Shown here: in pieces, positions 11,220 through 19,061 of the stretch | Layout of the letters: the number at the start of each line of letters is the position of its first letter | Numbering within the stretch: position 1 is the first letter of the stretch | DNA from: Oceanicola sp. S124 | GTDB lineage: Bacteria; Pseudomonadota; Alphaproteobacteria; Rhodobacterales; Rhodobacteraceae | Reading direction: 5' to 3' | Assembly: GCF_000220565.1 (NCBI RefSeq) | Contig: NZ_AFPM01000329.1 | Coordinates: 1-32,750, forward strand | Length of the DNA: 32,750 nt | Notes under the pieces: generated by a model | The model's database searches: none | Told to the model about the DNA's origin: nothing | Seen by the model: only the letters and a program-made list of their open reading frames with translations | Made by a program: the position numbers and the translations under genes

Positions 11220-12446
11220 GTGGGCAAGTATCCGACCTCTCCGCTGGCGCCCGCCGCCTTTCCCGCGCTGCCCGTCATCGACGGGGTGCGCTTCGCGACC
11301 GTAGAGGCCGGCGTCCGTTACGAGGGACGCCGCGACGTGATGCTTGCCCTGCTGGACGCGGGCAGCGTGATGGCGGGCGTGTTCACACGGTCCGCCACGC
11401 GGTCTGCCCCCGTGCTGGATTGCCAGGAAAAGATCGGACTGGATGGCAGCGGCCCCGCTGCCATCGTGGTCAACTCGGGCAACGCCAATGCCTTCACCGG
11501 CAAGAACGGCGTGACCGCGACCAAGGCCGTGACCTCTGCCGCCGCCGAGGTGCTGGGGCTGGACGAAAGCCGCGTCTTCACCTCCTCGACCGGCGTCATC
11601 GGGGAACCGCTGCCGCATGAGCGCGTCACCGCAAAGCTGGGCGATCTGAAAGAGGCGCTGGACGCCGGCAAGATCGAGGAAGCCGCCCAGGCGATCATGA
11701 CCACCGACACCTTCCCGAAGGGCGCCACCGCCGAGGTGATGATCGACGGCAAGCCGGTGAAGATCGCCGGGATCGCCAAGGGCTCGGGCATGATCGCCCC
11801 CGACATGGCGACCATGCTGGTCTATATCTTCACCGACGCGCTGGTCGAACGTTCGGTCCTGCAGGACATGCTCAGCACCCTGACCGACGTCACCTTCAAC
11901 TGCATCACCGTCGACAGCGACACCTCGACCTCGGACACGCTTCTGATGGGCGCCACCGGCACCTCGGGCGCCCGGGTCACCGCCGAAAGCACCGCCTTCA
12001 TCGACGCCCTGCGCGGCGTGATGCTGGACCTGTCCCACCAGGTGGTGAAGGACGGCGAGGGCGCGACGAAATTCGTCGAGATCCACGTTTCCGGCGCCGC
12101 ATCGGATGCCGATGCCAGGACCCACGCCATGGCCATCGCCAATTCGCCGCTGATCAAGACCGCCATCGCCGGCGAGGATCCCAACTGGGGCCGCGTCGTC
12201 ATGGCCATCGGCAAGTCCGGCGCCGCCGCCGACCGTGACCTGCTGTCGATCCGCTTCGGTGACGTGCTGGTGGCCGAGAACGGCTGGGTTAGCCCCGACT
12301 ACCGCGAAGAGCAGGGCGCCGCGATCATGAAGCAGCAGGAGATCGCCATCTCGGTCGACCTCGGCCTGGGCGGCGGCACCGCCACCGTCTGGACCTGCGA
12401 CCTGACCCACGGCTACATCTCGATCAACGCGGACTACCGCTCGTGA
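11220..12446 (+). CDS. argJ: Glutamate N-acetyltransferase / amino-acid acetyltransferase ArgJ
   Basis: ArgJ transfers acetyl from N-acetylornithine to glutamate in the cyclic arginine pathway, and often also uses acetyl-CoA. The 408-residue precursor is normal length. The self-cleavage site is intact in KGSGMIAPDMATML; Thr198 becomes the N-terminal nucleophile of the beta chain. The oxyanion region TSSTGVIGEPLP (121-132) and the C-terminal EDPNWGRVVMAIGKSGA are present. Translation appears to start at GTG 11220, only 6 bases after the foldase stop, suggesting coupling. Its stop overlaps the mutT start by four bases (GTGA). Whether it is mono- or bifunctional cannot be decided by eye. Confidence 0.97.
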   Translation: MGKYPTSPLAPAAFPALPVIDGVRFATVEAGVRYEGRRDVMLALLDAGSVMAGVFTRSATRSAPVLDCQEKIGLDGSGPAAIVVNSGNANAFTGKNGVTATKAVTSAAAEVLGLDESRVFTSSTGVIGEPLPHERVTAKLGDLKEALDAGKIEEAAQAIMTTDTFPKGATAEVMIDGKPVKIAGIAKGSGMIAPDMATMLVYIFTDALVERSVLQDMLSTLTDVTFNCITVDSDTSTSDTLLMGATGTSGARVTAESTAFIDALRGVMLDLSHQVVKDGEGATKFVEIHVSGAASDADARTHAMAIANSPLIKTAIAGEDPNWGRVVMAIGKSGAAADRDLLSIRFGDVLVAENGWVSPDYREEQGAAIMKQQEIAISVDLGLGGGTATVWTCDLTHGYISINADYRS

Positions 12447-12847
12447 GCAAGAAGATCGTCCTGGTCTCGGCCGTCGCGCTGATCGATGTCGACGGGCGCG
12501 TGCTGCTGGCACAGCGCCCTGAAGGCAAATCCATGGCCGGCCTCTGGGAATTTCCCGGGGGCAAGGTCGAGGCGGGCGAAACCCCGGAAGCGGCGCTGAT
12601 CCGCGAGCTGAAGGAAGAGCTGGGCATCGACACCTGGGCCTCGTGCCTGGCGCCGCTGACATTCGCCAGCCACGAGTACGAGAAGTTCCACCTGCTGATG
12701 CCGCTCTTTGCCTGCCGCAAGTGGGAAGGGGTGCCGCAACCGCGCGAGGGCCAGACCCTTGCCTGGGCGCGCGGCACCGAATTGCGCAACTACGAGATGC
12801 CCCCGGCGGACATTCCGCTGATCCCGATCCTGCGCGACTGGCTGTAG
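12443..12847 (+). CDS. mutT: 8-oxo-dGTP diphosphatase (Nudix)
   Basis: A 134-residue Nudix hydrolase that removes oxidised dGTP from the nucleotide pool and so prevents A:T to C:G transversions. The Nudix box is complete at 40-62 (GKVEAGETPEAALIREL then KEELGI, fitting GX5EX7REUXEEXGU). LWEFPGGK just before it, and LAWARGTELRNYEMPPADIP near the end, match MutT itself rather than other Nudix proteins. The start is a GTG at 12443 overlapping the argJ stop by 4 bases, a translational-coupling arrangement common for this gene pair in Rhodobacteraceae. A large hairpin at 12983-13029 is the only candidate end structure downstream. Confidence 0.94.
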   Translation: MSKKIVLVSAVALIDVDGRVLLAQRPEGKSMAGLWEFPGGKVEAGETPEAALIRELKEELGIDTWASCLAPLTFASHEYEKFHLLMPLFACRKWEGVPQPREGQTLAWARGTELRNYEMPPADIPLIPILRDWL

Positions 12848-12910
12848 CGAATCACCCACGGGCCCGCCCGGAGGGGAAGGCATTTCAGCCTGCTCTCCCA
12901 AGGGTTGAGC

Positions 12911-12929
12911 TTGCCCAATTCTTGGACAA
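12911..12929. repeat. Imperfect palindrome TTGCCCAA-TTC-TTGGACAA
   Basis: Eight-base arms with one mismatch around a 3-base centre, 64 bp after mutT. It has the size and spacing of a site for a dimeric regulator. There is no direct evidence of function. Confidence 0.3.
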
Positions 12930-12982
12930 GTCATCCAGTTTTGCGGCCTCGTAGAGCCCCCGAAACCGTCGTGACGTAAAGT

Positions 12983-13029
12983 CATTTCGCTGCGCCGCCG
13001 CAGATTTTCTGCGCCGCGGCGTCGAAATG
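12983..13029. repeat. 47-nt three-stem hairpin between mutT and the small protein gene
   Basis: Three successive stems pair in register: CATTTCG (12983-12989) with CGAAATG (13023-13029), CGCCGC (12993-12998) with GCGGCG (13016-13021), and CGCAGA (12999-13004) with TCTGCG (13008-13013) around a TTT loop. That is 19 base pairs with small internal loops. On the plus strand it is followed by TGTGCCGTTTTTG, so it could end the argJ-mutT transcript, though the T-run is several bases away. A second small hairpin, GTTTTTG-TGG-CAAAAAC, follows at 13034-13050. Confidence 0.65.
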
Positions 13030-13051
13030 TGCCGTTTTTGTGGCAAAAACT

Positions 13052-13102
13052 TAACTTTTGAATAACTTTTGACTGCTCTGTTAACGGGTGGTGGGGTATA
13101 AG
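13052..13102 (+). promoter_or_regulatory. Tandem 11-bp-phased repeats and candidate promoter of the small protein gene
   Basis: TAACTTTTGA occurs twice, at 13052-13061 and 13063-13072, exactly one helical turn apart. The same stretch reads TTAA-N7-ATAAC (13051-13066), one base off the CtrA site TTAA-N7-TTAAC. Downstream, TATAAG (13097-13102) is a good -10 but has no -35 at the right distance; TTGACT at 13069 is 22 bp away. This fits an activator-dependent promoter starting near 13109. The whole block is strikingly AT-rich for this genome. Confidence 0.4.
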
Positions 13103-13142
13103 TAGATCAGAGATTAACTTCTGGAATGGGAAGGGGACTACC

Positions 13143-13283
13143 ATGTTGAAAACCATCACCCTCGGTACCTGTGTTTCCGTGCAGGGCACCTTCGTGCGCG
13201 CTCTTCCGAACGGGAAGGTTGAAGTGCGTGTCGGCCAGCAGCTGTTCACCGGCTCGCCGGTGTCTCAGACCGCCGCAGCCTGA
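13143..13283 (+). CDS. Small conserved-looking protein of 46 residues
   Basis: No named family recognised. The ATG at 13143 follows AAGGGG (13131-13136) at good spacing. The 46-residue product begins MLKTITLGTCVSVQGTFVRA, continues with a short strand-turn-strand pattern (LPNGKVEVRVGQQLFTGSPV) and ends SQTAAA. It has no membrane segment or signal peptide; the alternating hydrophobic pattern suggests a small beta structure, and it has one cysteine. It stands alone between mutT and convergent infB, with its own AT-rich upstream region and its own terminator hairpin at 13314-13342. A good ribosome site, a dedicated terminator and GC-biased third positions all argue that it is real. Confidence 0.7.
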   Translation: MLKTITLGTCVSVQGTFVRALPNGKVEVRVGQQLFTGSPVSQTAAA

Positions 13284-13313
13284 ACCGCACCAGGGACAAG
13301 ACAGAATAGCAAG

Positions 13314-13342
13314 GAGCGGCCTCAGGGCCGCTCTTCTGCTTT
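13314..13342 (+). terminator. Intrinsic terminator after the small protein gene
   Basis: An 8-bp stem GAGCGGCC / GGCCGCTC around the loop TCAG, followed by the T-rich TTCTGCTTT. It lies 30 bp after the stop at 13283. Confidence 0.65.
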
Positions 13343-13404
13343 CCGGCCCTCTCTCAATCCCTGCGACGCCCGTGTCACCTGGGCGCCAGAAGCGGCAGAA
13401 CGAA

Positions 13405-13436
13405 CAAAAAAGGCCGGTCCTGGGGACCGGCCTTTA
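13405..13436 (-). terminator. Terminator of the rimP-infB operon
   Basis: AAAGGCCGGTCC and GGACCGGCCTTT pair around a short loop. On the minus strand the stem runs into TTTTTTG, a textbook intrinsic terminator 20 bp after the infB stop. On the plus strand a short T-run also follows, so it may work in both directions. Confidence 0.85.
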
Positions 13437-13455
13437 GCTGTTTGGGGGAGGGGGG

Positions 13456-15954
13456 TCAGAGCTTGCGCTCGACCTCCTCGCGCTCGAAGATCTCGATGAC
13501 GTCGCCGGGGCGCACATCGTCGTAGTTCTCGAAGGCCATGCCGCATTCCTGGCCCGACTGCACTTCGCTGACTTCGTCCTTGAAGCGCTTCAGGGTCTTC
13601 AGCGTGCCTTCGTGGATCACCACGTTGTCGCGCAGCAGGCGGACACCGGCAGAGCGGCGTGCCACACCTTCGGTGACCAGGCAGCCTGCGACCTTGCCCA
13701 CGTTGGAGACCCTGAAGACCTCCTTGATGTTGGCATAGCCGATGAAGTTCTCGCGTATCTCGTTGCTGAGCAGGCCCGAGGCCGCCGCCTTCACGTCATC
13801 CACCAGGTCGTAGATCACGCTGTAGTAACGCAGTTCCACGCCCTTCTGGTTGGCGCTGTTGCGCGCCGGCGCATTGGCACGGACGTTGAAGCCGATCACC
13901 GGGCAGCCCGAGGCTTCGGCCAGGCCCACGTCGGTTTCGGTGATGGCACCGACGCCGTAGTGGATGACCCGCACGCGGACCTCGTCGTTGCCGACCTTCT
14001 CCAGCGCCTGCACGATGGCTTCGGCAGAGCCCTGCACGTCGGCCTTCACGATGACCGGCAGCTCAGAGACGTTCTCGTCGGCCTTGGCCTTCGCCATCAG
14101 CTGTTCCAGCGTGGTGCCGGCACCGACCAGGCCACGCTTCTCTTTCGAGACATTGTGGCGGTACTCGGCGATCTCGCGGGCCTGGGCTTCGGTCGCGACG
14201 ACGTTCAGGACGTCACCGGCTTCCGGCGTGCCGTTCAGGCCGAGAACTTCGACAGGTACCGACGGACCGGCTTCCTTGACGCGTTCGCCCTTGTCGTTCA
14301 CCAGCGCACGGACCTTGCCGTACTGCTCGCCGACGACGAAGATGTCGCCCTGGCGCAGCGTACCGGTCTGGACAAGCACGGTGGCAACGGGGCCACGGCC
14401 CACGTCCAGCTGGGCCTCGATCACGGCGCCCTGGGCGGCACGATCGGGGTTGGCCTTCAGTTCCAGGATCTCGGACTGCAACGCGATGGCTTCCAGCAGC
14501 TCGTCCAGGCCCTTGCCGGTCAGGGCAGAGACCTCGACGTCCTGCACTTCGCCGGACATCTTCTCGACGATCACTTCGTGCTGCAGCAGCTCGGCGCGGA
14601 CCTTGTCCGGGTCGGCGGCAGGCTTGTCGCACTTGTTGATCGCCACGATCATCGGAACACCGGCGGCCTTGGCGTGGTTGATGGCCTCGATGGTCTGCGG
14701 CATGACCGAGTCATCCGCCGCGACCACCAGCACCACGATATCCGTCACCTGGGCACCGCGGGAGCGCATCGAGGTGAAGGCCGCGTGGCCGGGGGTGTCG
14801 AGGAACGACAGCACGGCCCCGCTTTCGGTGGTGACCTGGTAGGCGCCGATGTGCTGGGTGATGCCACCGGCTTCGCCGGCAACCACCTTGGCGTCGCGGA
14901 TCGCGTCCAGCAGAGAGGTCTTGCCGTGGTCGACGTGGCCCATGATCGTGATGACCGGCGGGCGGCCTTTCAGATCCTCGGGCTTGTCCTCTTCCGCCTT
15001 AATGACGTCTTCGACGTCGGCATCCGAGACACGCTGCACCTTGTGGCCGAATTCCTCGATGATCAGCTCGGCGGTATCGGCGTCGATGGTCTGGTTCTGG
15101 GTGACCATCATGCCGTTCTGCATGAGGGCCTTGACCACGTCGGCGACACGTTCGGCCATGCGGTTGGCCAGCTCGGAAACCACGATGGTCTCGGGCAGCT
15201 GCACGTCGCGCACGACCTTCTCGCGGTTGACCGCGCCGCCCATGGCCTTCTGGCGGGCGCGCTCCTGCTTCCGCTTCATCGCGGCGAGGGATTTCTGACG
15301 GCCGCCTTCGCCACCGGACAGAGCCTGGTTCAGCGTCAGCTTGCCGGAGCGGCGACCATCGTCGCGGCCCTTGTTCCGGCCGCCGCGATCGTCACGATCG
15401 GTCGTGTTGGCGCGCTCGTCGCGCACCGGCATGGCGGGCTTGGCACGGGTCTTGGCAGCGCGGGCGCTGTCATCACCGGGTTCGGCAGGGGCCTGGGCCG
15501 CGGCAACGGCAGCACGCTTGGCGGCCTCGGCCTCTTCGCGGCGCTTGCGCTCTTCCTCGTCGGCCTTGGCCTTGGCTTTCTCCTCGGCCTCGCGCTGCTC
15601 ACGCTCTTTCTGCTCCGCTTCGTCACGGCGGCGCTGGCGCTCTTCCTCGCGTTCCTTTTCCTCGCGGGCGCGGCGTTCGGTATCTTCCGCCTCACGCGCC
15701 TTCGCGGCGGCGACAGCCTTCAGGCGGCGCTCCATTTCGGCATCGGTGATGCCCTTGGGCCGCTTGTTGGGGTCGCCGAGGGCAGGGTTGCCGCCGGATT
15801 TGCCAGAGCCGGCCTTGGGGACGACAACGCGTTTGCGCTTCGTCACCACTTCGACGTTCTTGGTGCGGCCATGGCTGAAGCTCTGCTTCACGTTCCCCGA
15901 GCGGGGACCTCCACCACGAACACCCAGAGTCTTTTTACCGTCGTTGTCGCTCAT
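13456..15954 (-). CDS. infB: Translation initiation factor IF-2
   Basis: IF-2 is the GTPase that places fMet-tRNA on the 30S subunit and promotes subunit joining. Start ATG 15954 (832 residues) is preferred over an in-frame TTG at 15963, because the family begins [12 protein letters not shown] and the purine-rich AAAGGAAG is too close to the TTG. The N-terminal 240 residues are highly charged (Arg/Glu/Ala/Lys repeats, probably a long helix or coiled coil), as usual in alphaproteobacteria. The GTPase domain has G1 GHVDHGKT (339-346), G3 DTPGH (386-390) and G4 NKCD (440-443). C-terminal beta-barrel and fMet-tRNA-binding domains follow, ending [12 protein letters not shown]. It is last in the operon visible here, with a strong terminator behind it. 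A small hairpin (15974-15992) precedes it. Confidence 0.98.
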   Translation of the reverse strand: MSDNDGKKTLGVRGGGPRSGNVKQSFSHGRTKNVEVVTKRKRVVVPKAGSGKSGGNPALGDPNKRPKGITDAEMERRLKAVAAAKAREAEDTERRAREEKEREEERQRRRDEAEQKEREQREAEEKAKAKADEEERKRREEAEAAKRAAVAAAQAPAEPGDDSARAAKTRAKPAMPVRDERANTTDRDDRGGRNKGRDDGRRSGKLTLNQALSGGEGGRQKSLAAMKRKQERARQKAMGGAVNREKVVRDVQLPETIVVSELANRMAERVADVVKALMQNGMMVTQNQTIDADTAELIIEEFGHKVQRVSDADVEDVIKAEEDKPEDLKGRPPVITIMGHVDHGKTSLLDAIRDAKVVAGEAGGITQHIGAYQVTTESGAVLSFLDTPGHAAFTSMRSRGAQVTDIVVLVVAADDSVMPQTIEAINHAKAAGVPMIVAINKCDKPAADPDKVRAELLQHEVIVEKMSGEVQDVEVSALTGKGLDELLEAIALQSEILELKANPDRAAQGAVIEAQLDVGRGPVATVLVQTGTLRQGDIFVVGEQYGKVRALVNDKGERVKEAGPSVPVEVLGLNGTPEAGDVLNVVATEAQAREIAEYRHNVSKEKRGLVGAGTTLEQLMAKAKADENVSELPVIVKADVQGSAEAIVQALEKVGNDEVRVRVIHYGVGAITETDVGLAEASGCPVIGFNVRANAPARNSANQKGVELRYYSVIYDLVDDVKAAASGLLSNEIRENFIGYANIKEVFRVSNVGKVAGCLVTEGVARRSAGVRLLRDNVVIHEGTLKTLKRFKDEVSEVQSGQECGMAFENYDDVRPGDVIEIFEREEVERKL

Positions 15955-15973
15955 ATTGGCCAATCTTCCTTTC

Positions 15974-15992
15974 AGGCGGGACCCTCCCGCCT
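15974..15992 (-). repeat. Intercistronic hairpin between ylxR and infB
   Basis: AGGCGGG-N5-CCCGCCT forms a perfect 7-bp stem in the 44-bp gap between the ylxR stop and infB ATG 15954. It has no T-run, so it is not an intrinsic terminator; it lies just upstream of the infB ribosome-binding region and could affect RNA stability or infB initiation. Confidence 0.5.
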
Positions 15993-15998
15993 CATGCG

Positions 15999-16589
15999 TC
16001 AGGCACGCAGACCTCGCAGTCTCGCGGCCTCCTCTACAACACGTTTGCTCAAACCGCCAGTTCCTAAGGCGGCGTGTATGACAGTTTCCCGACCGAAGGC
16101 CAAGCCCAGCTCATCCGCGGTAAGCCAGCCGATGAAATTGCCCCGGTGGGGGGTCGAGAGCTTGGACTTGCCGCGCTCGGACCCGTCGCTGGCCTGGATG
16201 AGGGCAGTTGCCTCTTCCTTGGCCAGCATATCTTTCACTTTCTCATATCCGGCGACCGCATCGCCGGACTTGCGCGCCAGCGCCAGAAGCTCGCAGACCC
16301 GCTTGGCCTGAAGGCGTTCGACCAGATCGGCCAGACCTTCGGGCACCGTGACCTGCGTCTTCGCGGACCGCGAAAACAGCTTCTTCTTCGCCGCCGTCTC
16401 GATCGCCTCGCGGGTGGCGCTGACCCAGATGCCCCGGCCCGGCAGCTTTTCCGCCAGATCCGGCACCACTTGGGCGTCAGGCCCCACAACAAAGCGGATC
16501 AGGCCCCCCTTCGGGGCGACCTCACCCGTGACGATGCACTTGCGCTCGGGCCCATCGGCCCGATCCTTTTCTTTTCCGCCGCGGCTCAT
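15999..16589 (-). CDS. ylxR: YlxR (DUF448) RNA-binding protein with L7Ae-like C-terminal domain
   Basis: A 196-residue two-domain protein. The N-terminal YlxR domain (about 12-85) shows [20 protein letters not shown], then [21 protein letters not shown]. The C-terminal part (about 95-190) resembles an L7Ae/L30e-type fold ([20 protein letters not shown], then a segment beginning [19 protein letters not shown]). YlxR proteins are encoded between nusA and infB in very many bacteria and are thought to bind RNA; in some bacteria YlxR acts as a transcription or RNase P modulator. The role in this organism is not known. The ATG lies 21 bp after the nusA stop with a GGAG-like site, so it is part of the rimP-infB transcript. 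Confidence 0.92.
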   Translation of the reverse strand: MSRGGKEKDRADGPERKCIVTGEVAPKGGLIRFVVGPDAQVVPDLAEKLPGRGIWVSATREAIETAAKKKLFSRSAKTQVTVPEGLADLVERLQAKRVCELLALARKSGDAVAGYEKVKDMLAKEEATALIQASDGSERGKSKLSTPHRGNFIGWLTADELGLAFGRETVIHAALGTGGLSKRVVEEAARLRGLRA

Positions 16590-16610
16590 CCGATCAACTC
16601 CGGTCGGGGC

Positions 16611-18236
16611 TCAAGCCCCGGCCTCGTCGCCGTCTTCGCCCTCGACCTCTTCCAGCTCTTCCGCGTCGGGCTCCAGCTCGGAGGGATCGACCCAGCCCAG
16701 CAGGACACGGGCGGTCATGACCAGCTGCTGTGCCTCTTCAAGCGAGACCTCGAATTTCTCGAGAAGGCCCTCGTCCTTGACGCGCTCGCCGTCGACGGTG
16801 GTCCAGCCGCCAGCCAGTTCCCAGTCGGCGCAGGTGGCGAAATCTTCCAGCGTCTTCACGCCGTCTTCCGCCAGAGCTTCTACCATCTGGGGTGTCAGGC
16901 CGTCGAATTCAATGAGGCTGTCTTCGGCACCCATCTCGCGGGCCCGCTTCAGGGCCGCTTCGGCCTGGGCTTCCAGGTATTCGCGGGCACGGGTCTGCAG
17001 TTCCTGCGCGGTATCCTCGTCGACGCCGTCGATCACCAGCAGTTCGTCCTGCTCGACATAGGCGACCTCTTCGAGGTTGGTGAAGCCTTCCGAGACCAGA
17101 AGCTGAGCGAAGAATTCGTCCAGGTCCAGGGTTTCCATGAACAGTTTGGTGCGGGCTTCGAACTCTTTCTGACGGCGCGCGGATTCTTCCTCTTCCGTCA
17201 TGATGTCGATGTCCAGGCCGGTCAGCTGGCTGGCCAGGCGCACGTTCTGACCGCGGCGGCCGATGGCGAGGCTCAGCTGCTCTTCGGGCACCACGACCTC
17301 GATACGCTCGGCTTCCTCGTCCAGAACCACTTTCGACACTTCGGCCGGCTGCAGTGCGTTCACGAGGAAGGTCGGCATGTCTTCCGACCACGGGATGATG
17401 TCGATCTTCTCGCCCTGCAGCTCGTTCACCACGGCCTGCACGCGGCTGCCGCGCATACCGACGCAGGCGCCGACGGGGTCGATGGAGCCATCGTAGGAGA
17501 TGACGGCGATCTTGGCGCGCGAGCCAGGGTCACGGGCCACGGCCTTGATCTCGATGATGCCGTCATAGATCTCGGGCACTTCCATCTTGAACAGCTCGGC
17601 CATGAACTGCGGATCGGTGCGCGAGAGGAAGATCTGCGGGCCACGGGTCTCGCGGCGCACATCCTTGATGTAGCAGCGGATCCGGTCGTTCGGGCGATAG
17701 GCTTCGCGGCCGATCTTCTCGTTGCGGCGCAGGATGGCTTCGCCACGGCCCACGTCGACGATGACGTTGCCGTATTCCTCGCGCTTGACGACACCGTTGA
17801 TGATGGTGCCGGCGCGGTCCTTGAATTCGTCGTACTGGCGATCACGCTCGGCTTCGCGGACCTTCTGCAGGATGACCTGCTTGGCCGACTGCGCCGCGAT
17901 CCGGCCCATCTCGACCGGGGGCACTTCTTCCACGAAGGTGTCGCCGACCTGCGGATCGGCCATGTACTGCTTGGCCTGCTGGACGGTCATCTCGGCCTGG
18001 TAGTTCTCCAGATCCTCGTCCTCGACCACGGTGCGGACGCGGGTGAAGGTAGCACGGCCGGTCTTTCGGTCGATGCTGACGCGGATGTCCATCTCGGCGC
18101 CGTAACGGCTCTTGGCGGCGCGGGCGAGGGACTCTTCCATCGCTTCGACAACCAGACCGGGGTCGATCATCTTCTCCCGGGCGACGGCCTCGGCAGTTTG
18201 CAGCAGTTCAAGCTGGTTGGCAGAAGTGATTGCCAT
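16611..18236 (-). CDS. nusA: Transcription termination/antitermination factor NusA
   Basis: NusA binds RNA polymerase and nascent RNA, stimulating pausing and intrinsic termination and taking part in antitermination of rRNA operons. The 541-residue protein shows the standard order: N-terminal RNAP-binding domain (about 1-130), S1 domain (about 135-200, [27 protein letters not shown]), KH1 and KH2 (about 200-345, including [20 protein letters not shown] and [18 protein letters not shown]), then two C-terminal helix-hairpin-helix repeats (about 365-510) and an acidic tail. It starts 2 bp after the rimP stop (tight coupling). NusA is known to autoregulate its operon in E. coli, which is relevant to the terminator in the rimP leader here. 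Confidence 0.98.
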   Translation of the reverse strand: MAITSANQLELLQTAEAVAREKMIDPGLVVEAMEESLARAAKSRYGAEMDIRVSIDRKTGRATFTRVRTVVEDEDLENYQAEMTVQQAKQYMADPQVGDTFVEEVPPVEMGRIAAQSAKQVILQKVREAERDRQYDEFKDRAGTIINGVVKREEYGNVIVDVGRGEAILRRNEKIGREAYRPNDRIRCYIKDVRRETRGPQIFLSRTDPQFMAELFKMEVPEIYDGIIEIKAVARDPGSRAKIAVISYDGSIDPVGACVGMRGSRVQAVVNELQGEKIDIIPWSEDMPTFLVNALQPAEVSKVVLDEEAERIEVVVPEEQLSLAIGRRGQNVRLASQLTGLDIDIMTEEEESARRQKEFEARTKLFMETLDLDEFFAQLLVSEGFTNLEEVAYVEQDELLVIDGVDEDTAQELQTRAREYLEAQAEAALKRAREMGAEDSLIEFDGLTPQMVEALAEDGVKTLEDFATCADWELAGGWTTVDGERVKDEGLLEKFEVSLEEAQQLVMTARVLLGWVDPSELEPDAEELEEVEGEDGDEAGA

Positions 18237-18238
18237 GG

Positions 18239-18826
18239 TCAGTCCTCCTGGGAACCTTCGTCTTCGGTCTCGATATCGTCGAAGTCGGCTTCATCGATCT
18301 GGCCGGCATCCTTGCGGGCCTTCAGCATTTCCTTGATCAGATCGTCGGTCAGCACCAGCTTGGCATCGGCCAGCCAGTCAAAGTTCAGACCCACGGTGAC
18401 CTCTTCGCCCTGATCCTCGATGTTGATCAGCACGTCCTGCTCCTCGACACCGGCCAGCACGCCCTTGAAGCGCTTGCGCCCCCCGACCAGCTCTGCGGTC
18501 TCGATCCGGGCCTCGTAGCCCTCGTAGGCGTCGAAGTCCTTCAGCCGGGTCAGCGGCCGGTCGATGCCGGGAGAGCTGACTTCAAGGTTGTAGGCCTCGG
18601 TCACGGGGTCCTCGACATCCAGCACCGCGGAAACGGCGTTGGAGATCTTGGCACATTCGTCGACTTCAATCCCGCCATCCGGCCGCTCGGCCATGATCTG
18701 CAGGGTCTTGGTATTGCCGCCCATCAGGCGGATGCGCACCAGCTCGAAACCGAGGTCCTCGATGACGGGACCCACGATCTCGGCCAGGCGGCGGTCGATG
18801 GCGGTCTTGGCGATAAGGTCGGTCAT
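18239..18826 (-). CDS. rimP: Ribosome maturation factor RimP
   Basis: RimP assists late 30S subunit assembly in the cytosol. I choose ATG 18826 (195 residues, [20 protein letters not shown]). A GTG at 18841 would add five residues but directly abuts the T-run of a terminator and has no ribosome site. The N-terminal alpha/beta domain includes [12 protein letters not shown] and the conserved [33 protein letters not shown] (around residue 95) is the family signature; the C-terminal SH3-like domain follows. The usual Shine-Dalgarno is weak (CCGGAT). It is first in rimP-nusA-ylxR-infB. Its promoter and a possible attenuator are at 18842-18948. Confidence 0.96.
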   Translation of the reverse strand: MTDLIAKTAIDRRLAEIVGPVIEDLGFELVRIRLMGGNTKTLQIMAERPDGGIEVDECAKISNAVSAVLDVEDPVTEAYNLEVSSPGIDRPLTRLKDFDAYEGYEARIETAELVGGRKRFKGVLAGVEEQDVLINIEDQGEEVTVGLNFDWLADAKLVLTDDLIKEMLKARKDAGQIDEADFDDIETEDEGSQED

Positions 18827-18841
18827 ATCCGGTCCGGGCAC

Positions 18842-18864
18842 AAAAAAACGGGCACGCGGCCCGT
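18842..18864 (-). terminator. Intrinsic terminator in the rimP leader (attenuator)
   Basis: On the minus strand ACGGGC-CGCGT-GCCCGT forms a 6-bp GC-rich stem followed by seven T (18848-18842). It ends only 15 bp before the rimP ATG and lies downstream of the predicted promoter, so transcripts must read through it to express rimP-nusA-ylxR-infB. It could alternatively end transcripts from the upstream pip gene, but it would still stand in the operon's path. Confidence 0.75.
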
Positions 18865-18908
18865 CGAATTCCCGGTGGAGCTTCGTTCCCAGAGGGTTCG
18901 ACGCGCCG
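18857..18908 (-). promoter_or_regulatory. Possible antiterminator pairing in the rimP leader
   Basis: CGGCGCGTCGAA (18908-18897 on the minus strand) can pair with TTCGACGGGCCG (18868-18857) at 11 of 12 positions. The downstream partner includes the whole 5' arm of the terminator stem (18864-18859), so the two structures exclude each other. The loop between them holds a small CCC-TCT-GGG hairpin. This is the standard layout of an attenuator; the signal it senses is unknown. Confidence 0.5.
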
Positions 18909-18919
18909 CTGTTGAGGGG

Positions 18920-18948
18920 GATATACGCCCGGTTTCAGCGAATCGCAA
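18920..18948 (-). promoter_or_regulatory. Predicted promoter of rimP-nusA-ylxR-infB
   Basis: -35 TTGCGA (18948-18943), a 17-base spacer, and -10 TATATC (18925-18920) on the minus strand. The start would be near 18913, giving a leader of about 87 bases that contains the antiterminator and terminator elements. From 18949 to 19061 I see nothing else convincing. Confidence 0.6.
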
Positions 18949-19061
18949 GGGGCATGCGCCAAACCCCCTGCGTGAAAGCGCCACGCCCCCGTCAGCCCCC
19001 ATATCATCACCAGGCTGAAAGTACTCCGGGGGGAGCCCGCAGGGCGGGGGGCAGAGCCCCC

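Noticed and set aside
13069-13102. TTGACT-TATAAG as a standard sigma70 promoter
   Set aside because: The spacer is 22 bp, too long for a normal promoter; kept only as part of an activator-dependent candidate.
15955-15963. TTG start at 15963 for infB
   Set aside because: Too close to the purine-rich site, and the family begins at the following ATG.
18827-18841. GTG start at 18841 for rimP
   Set aside because: It abuts the terminator T-run, lacks a ribosome site, and adds residues not typical of RimP; ATG 18826 fits better.
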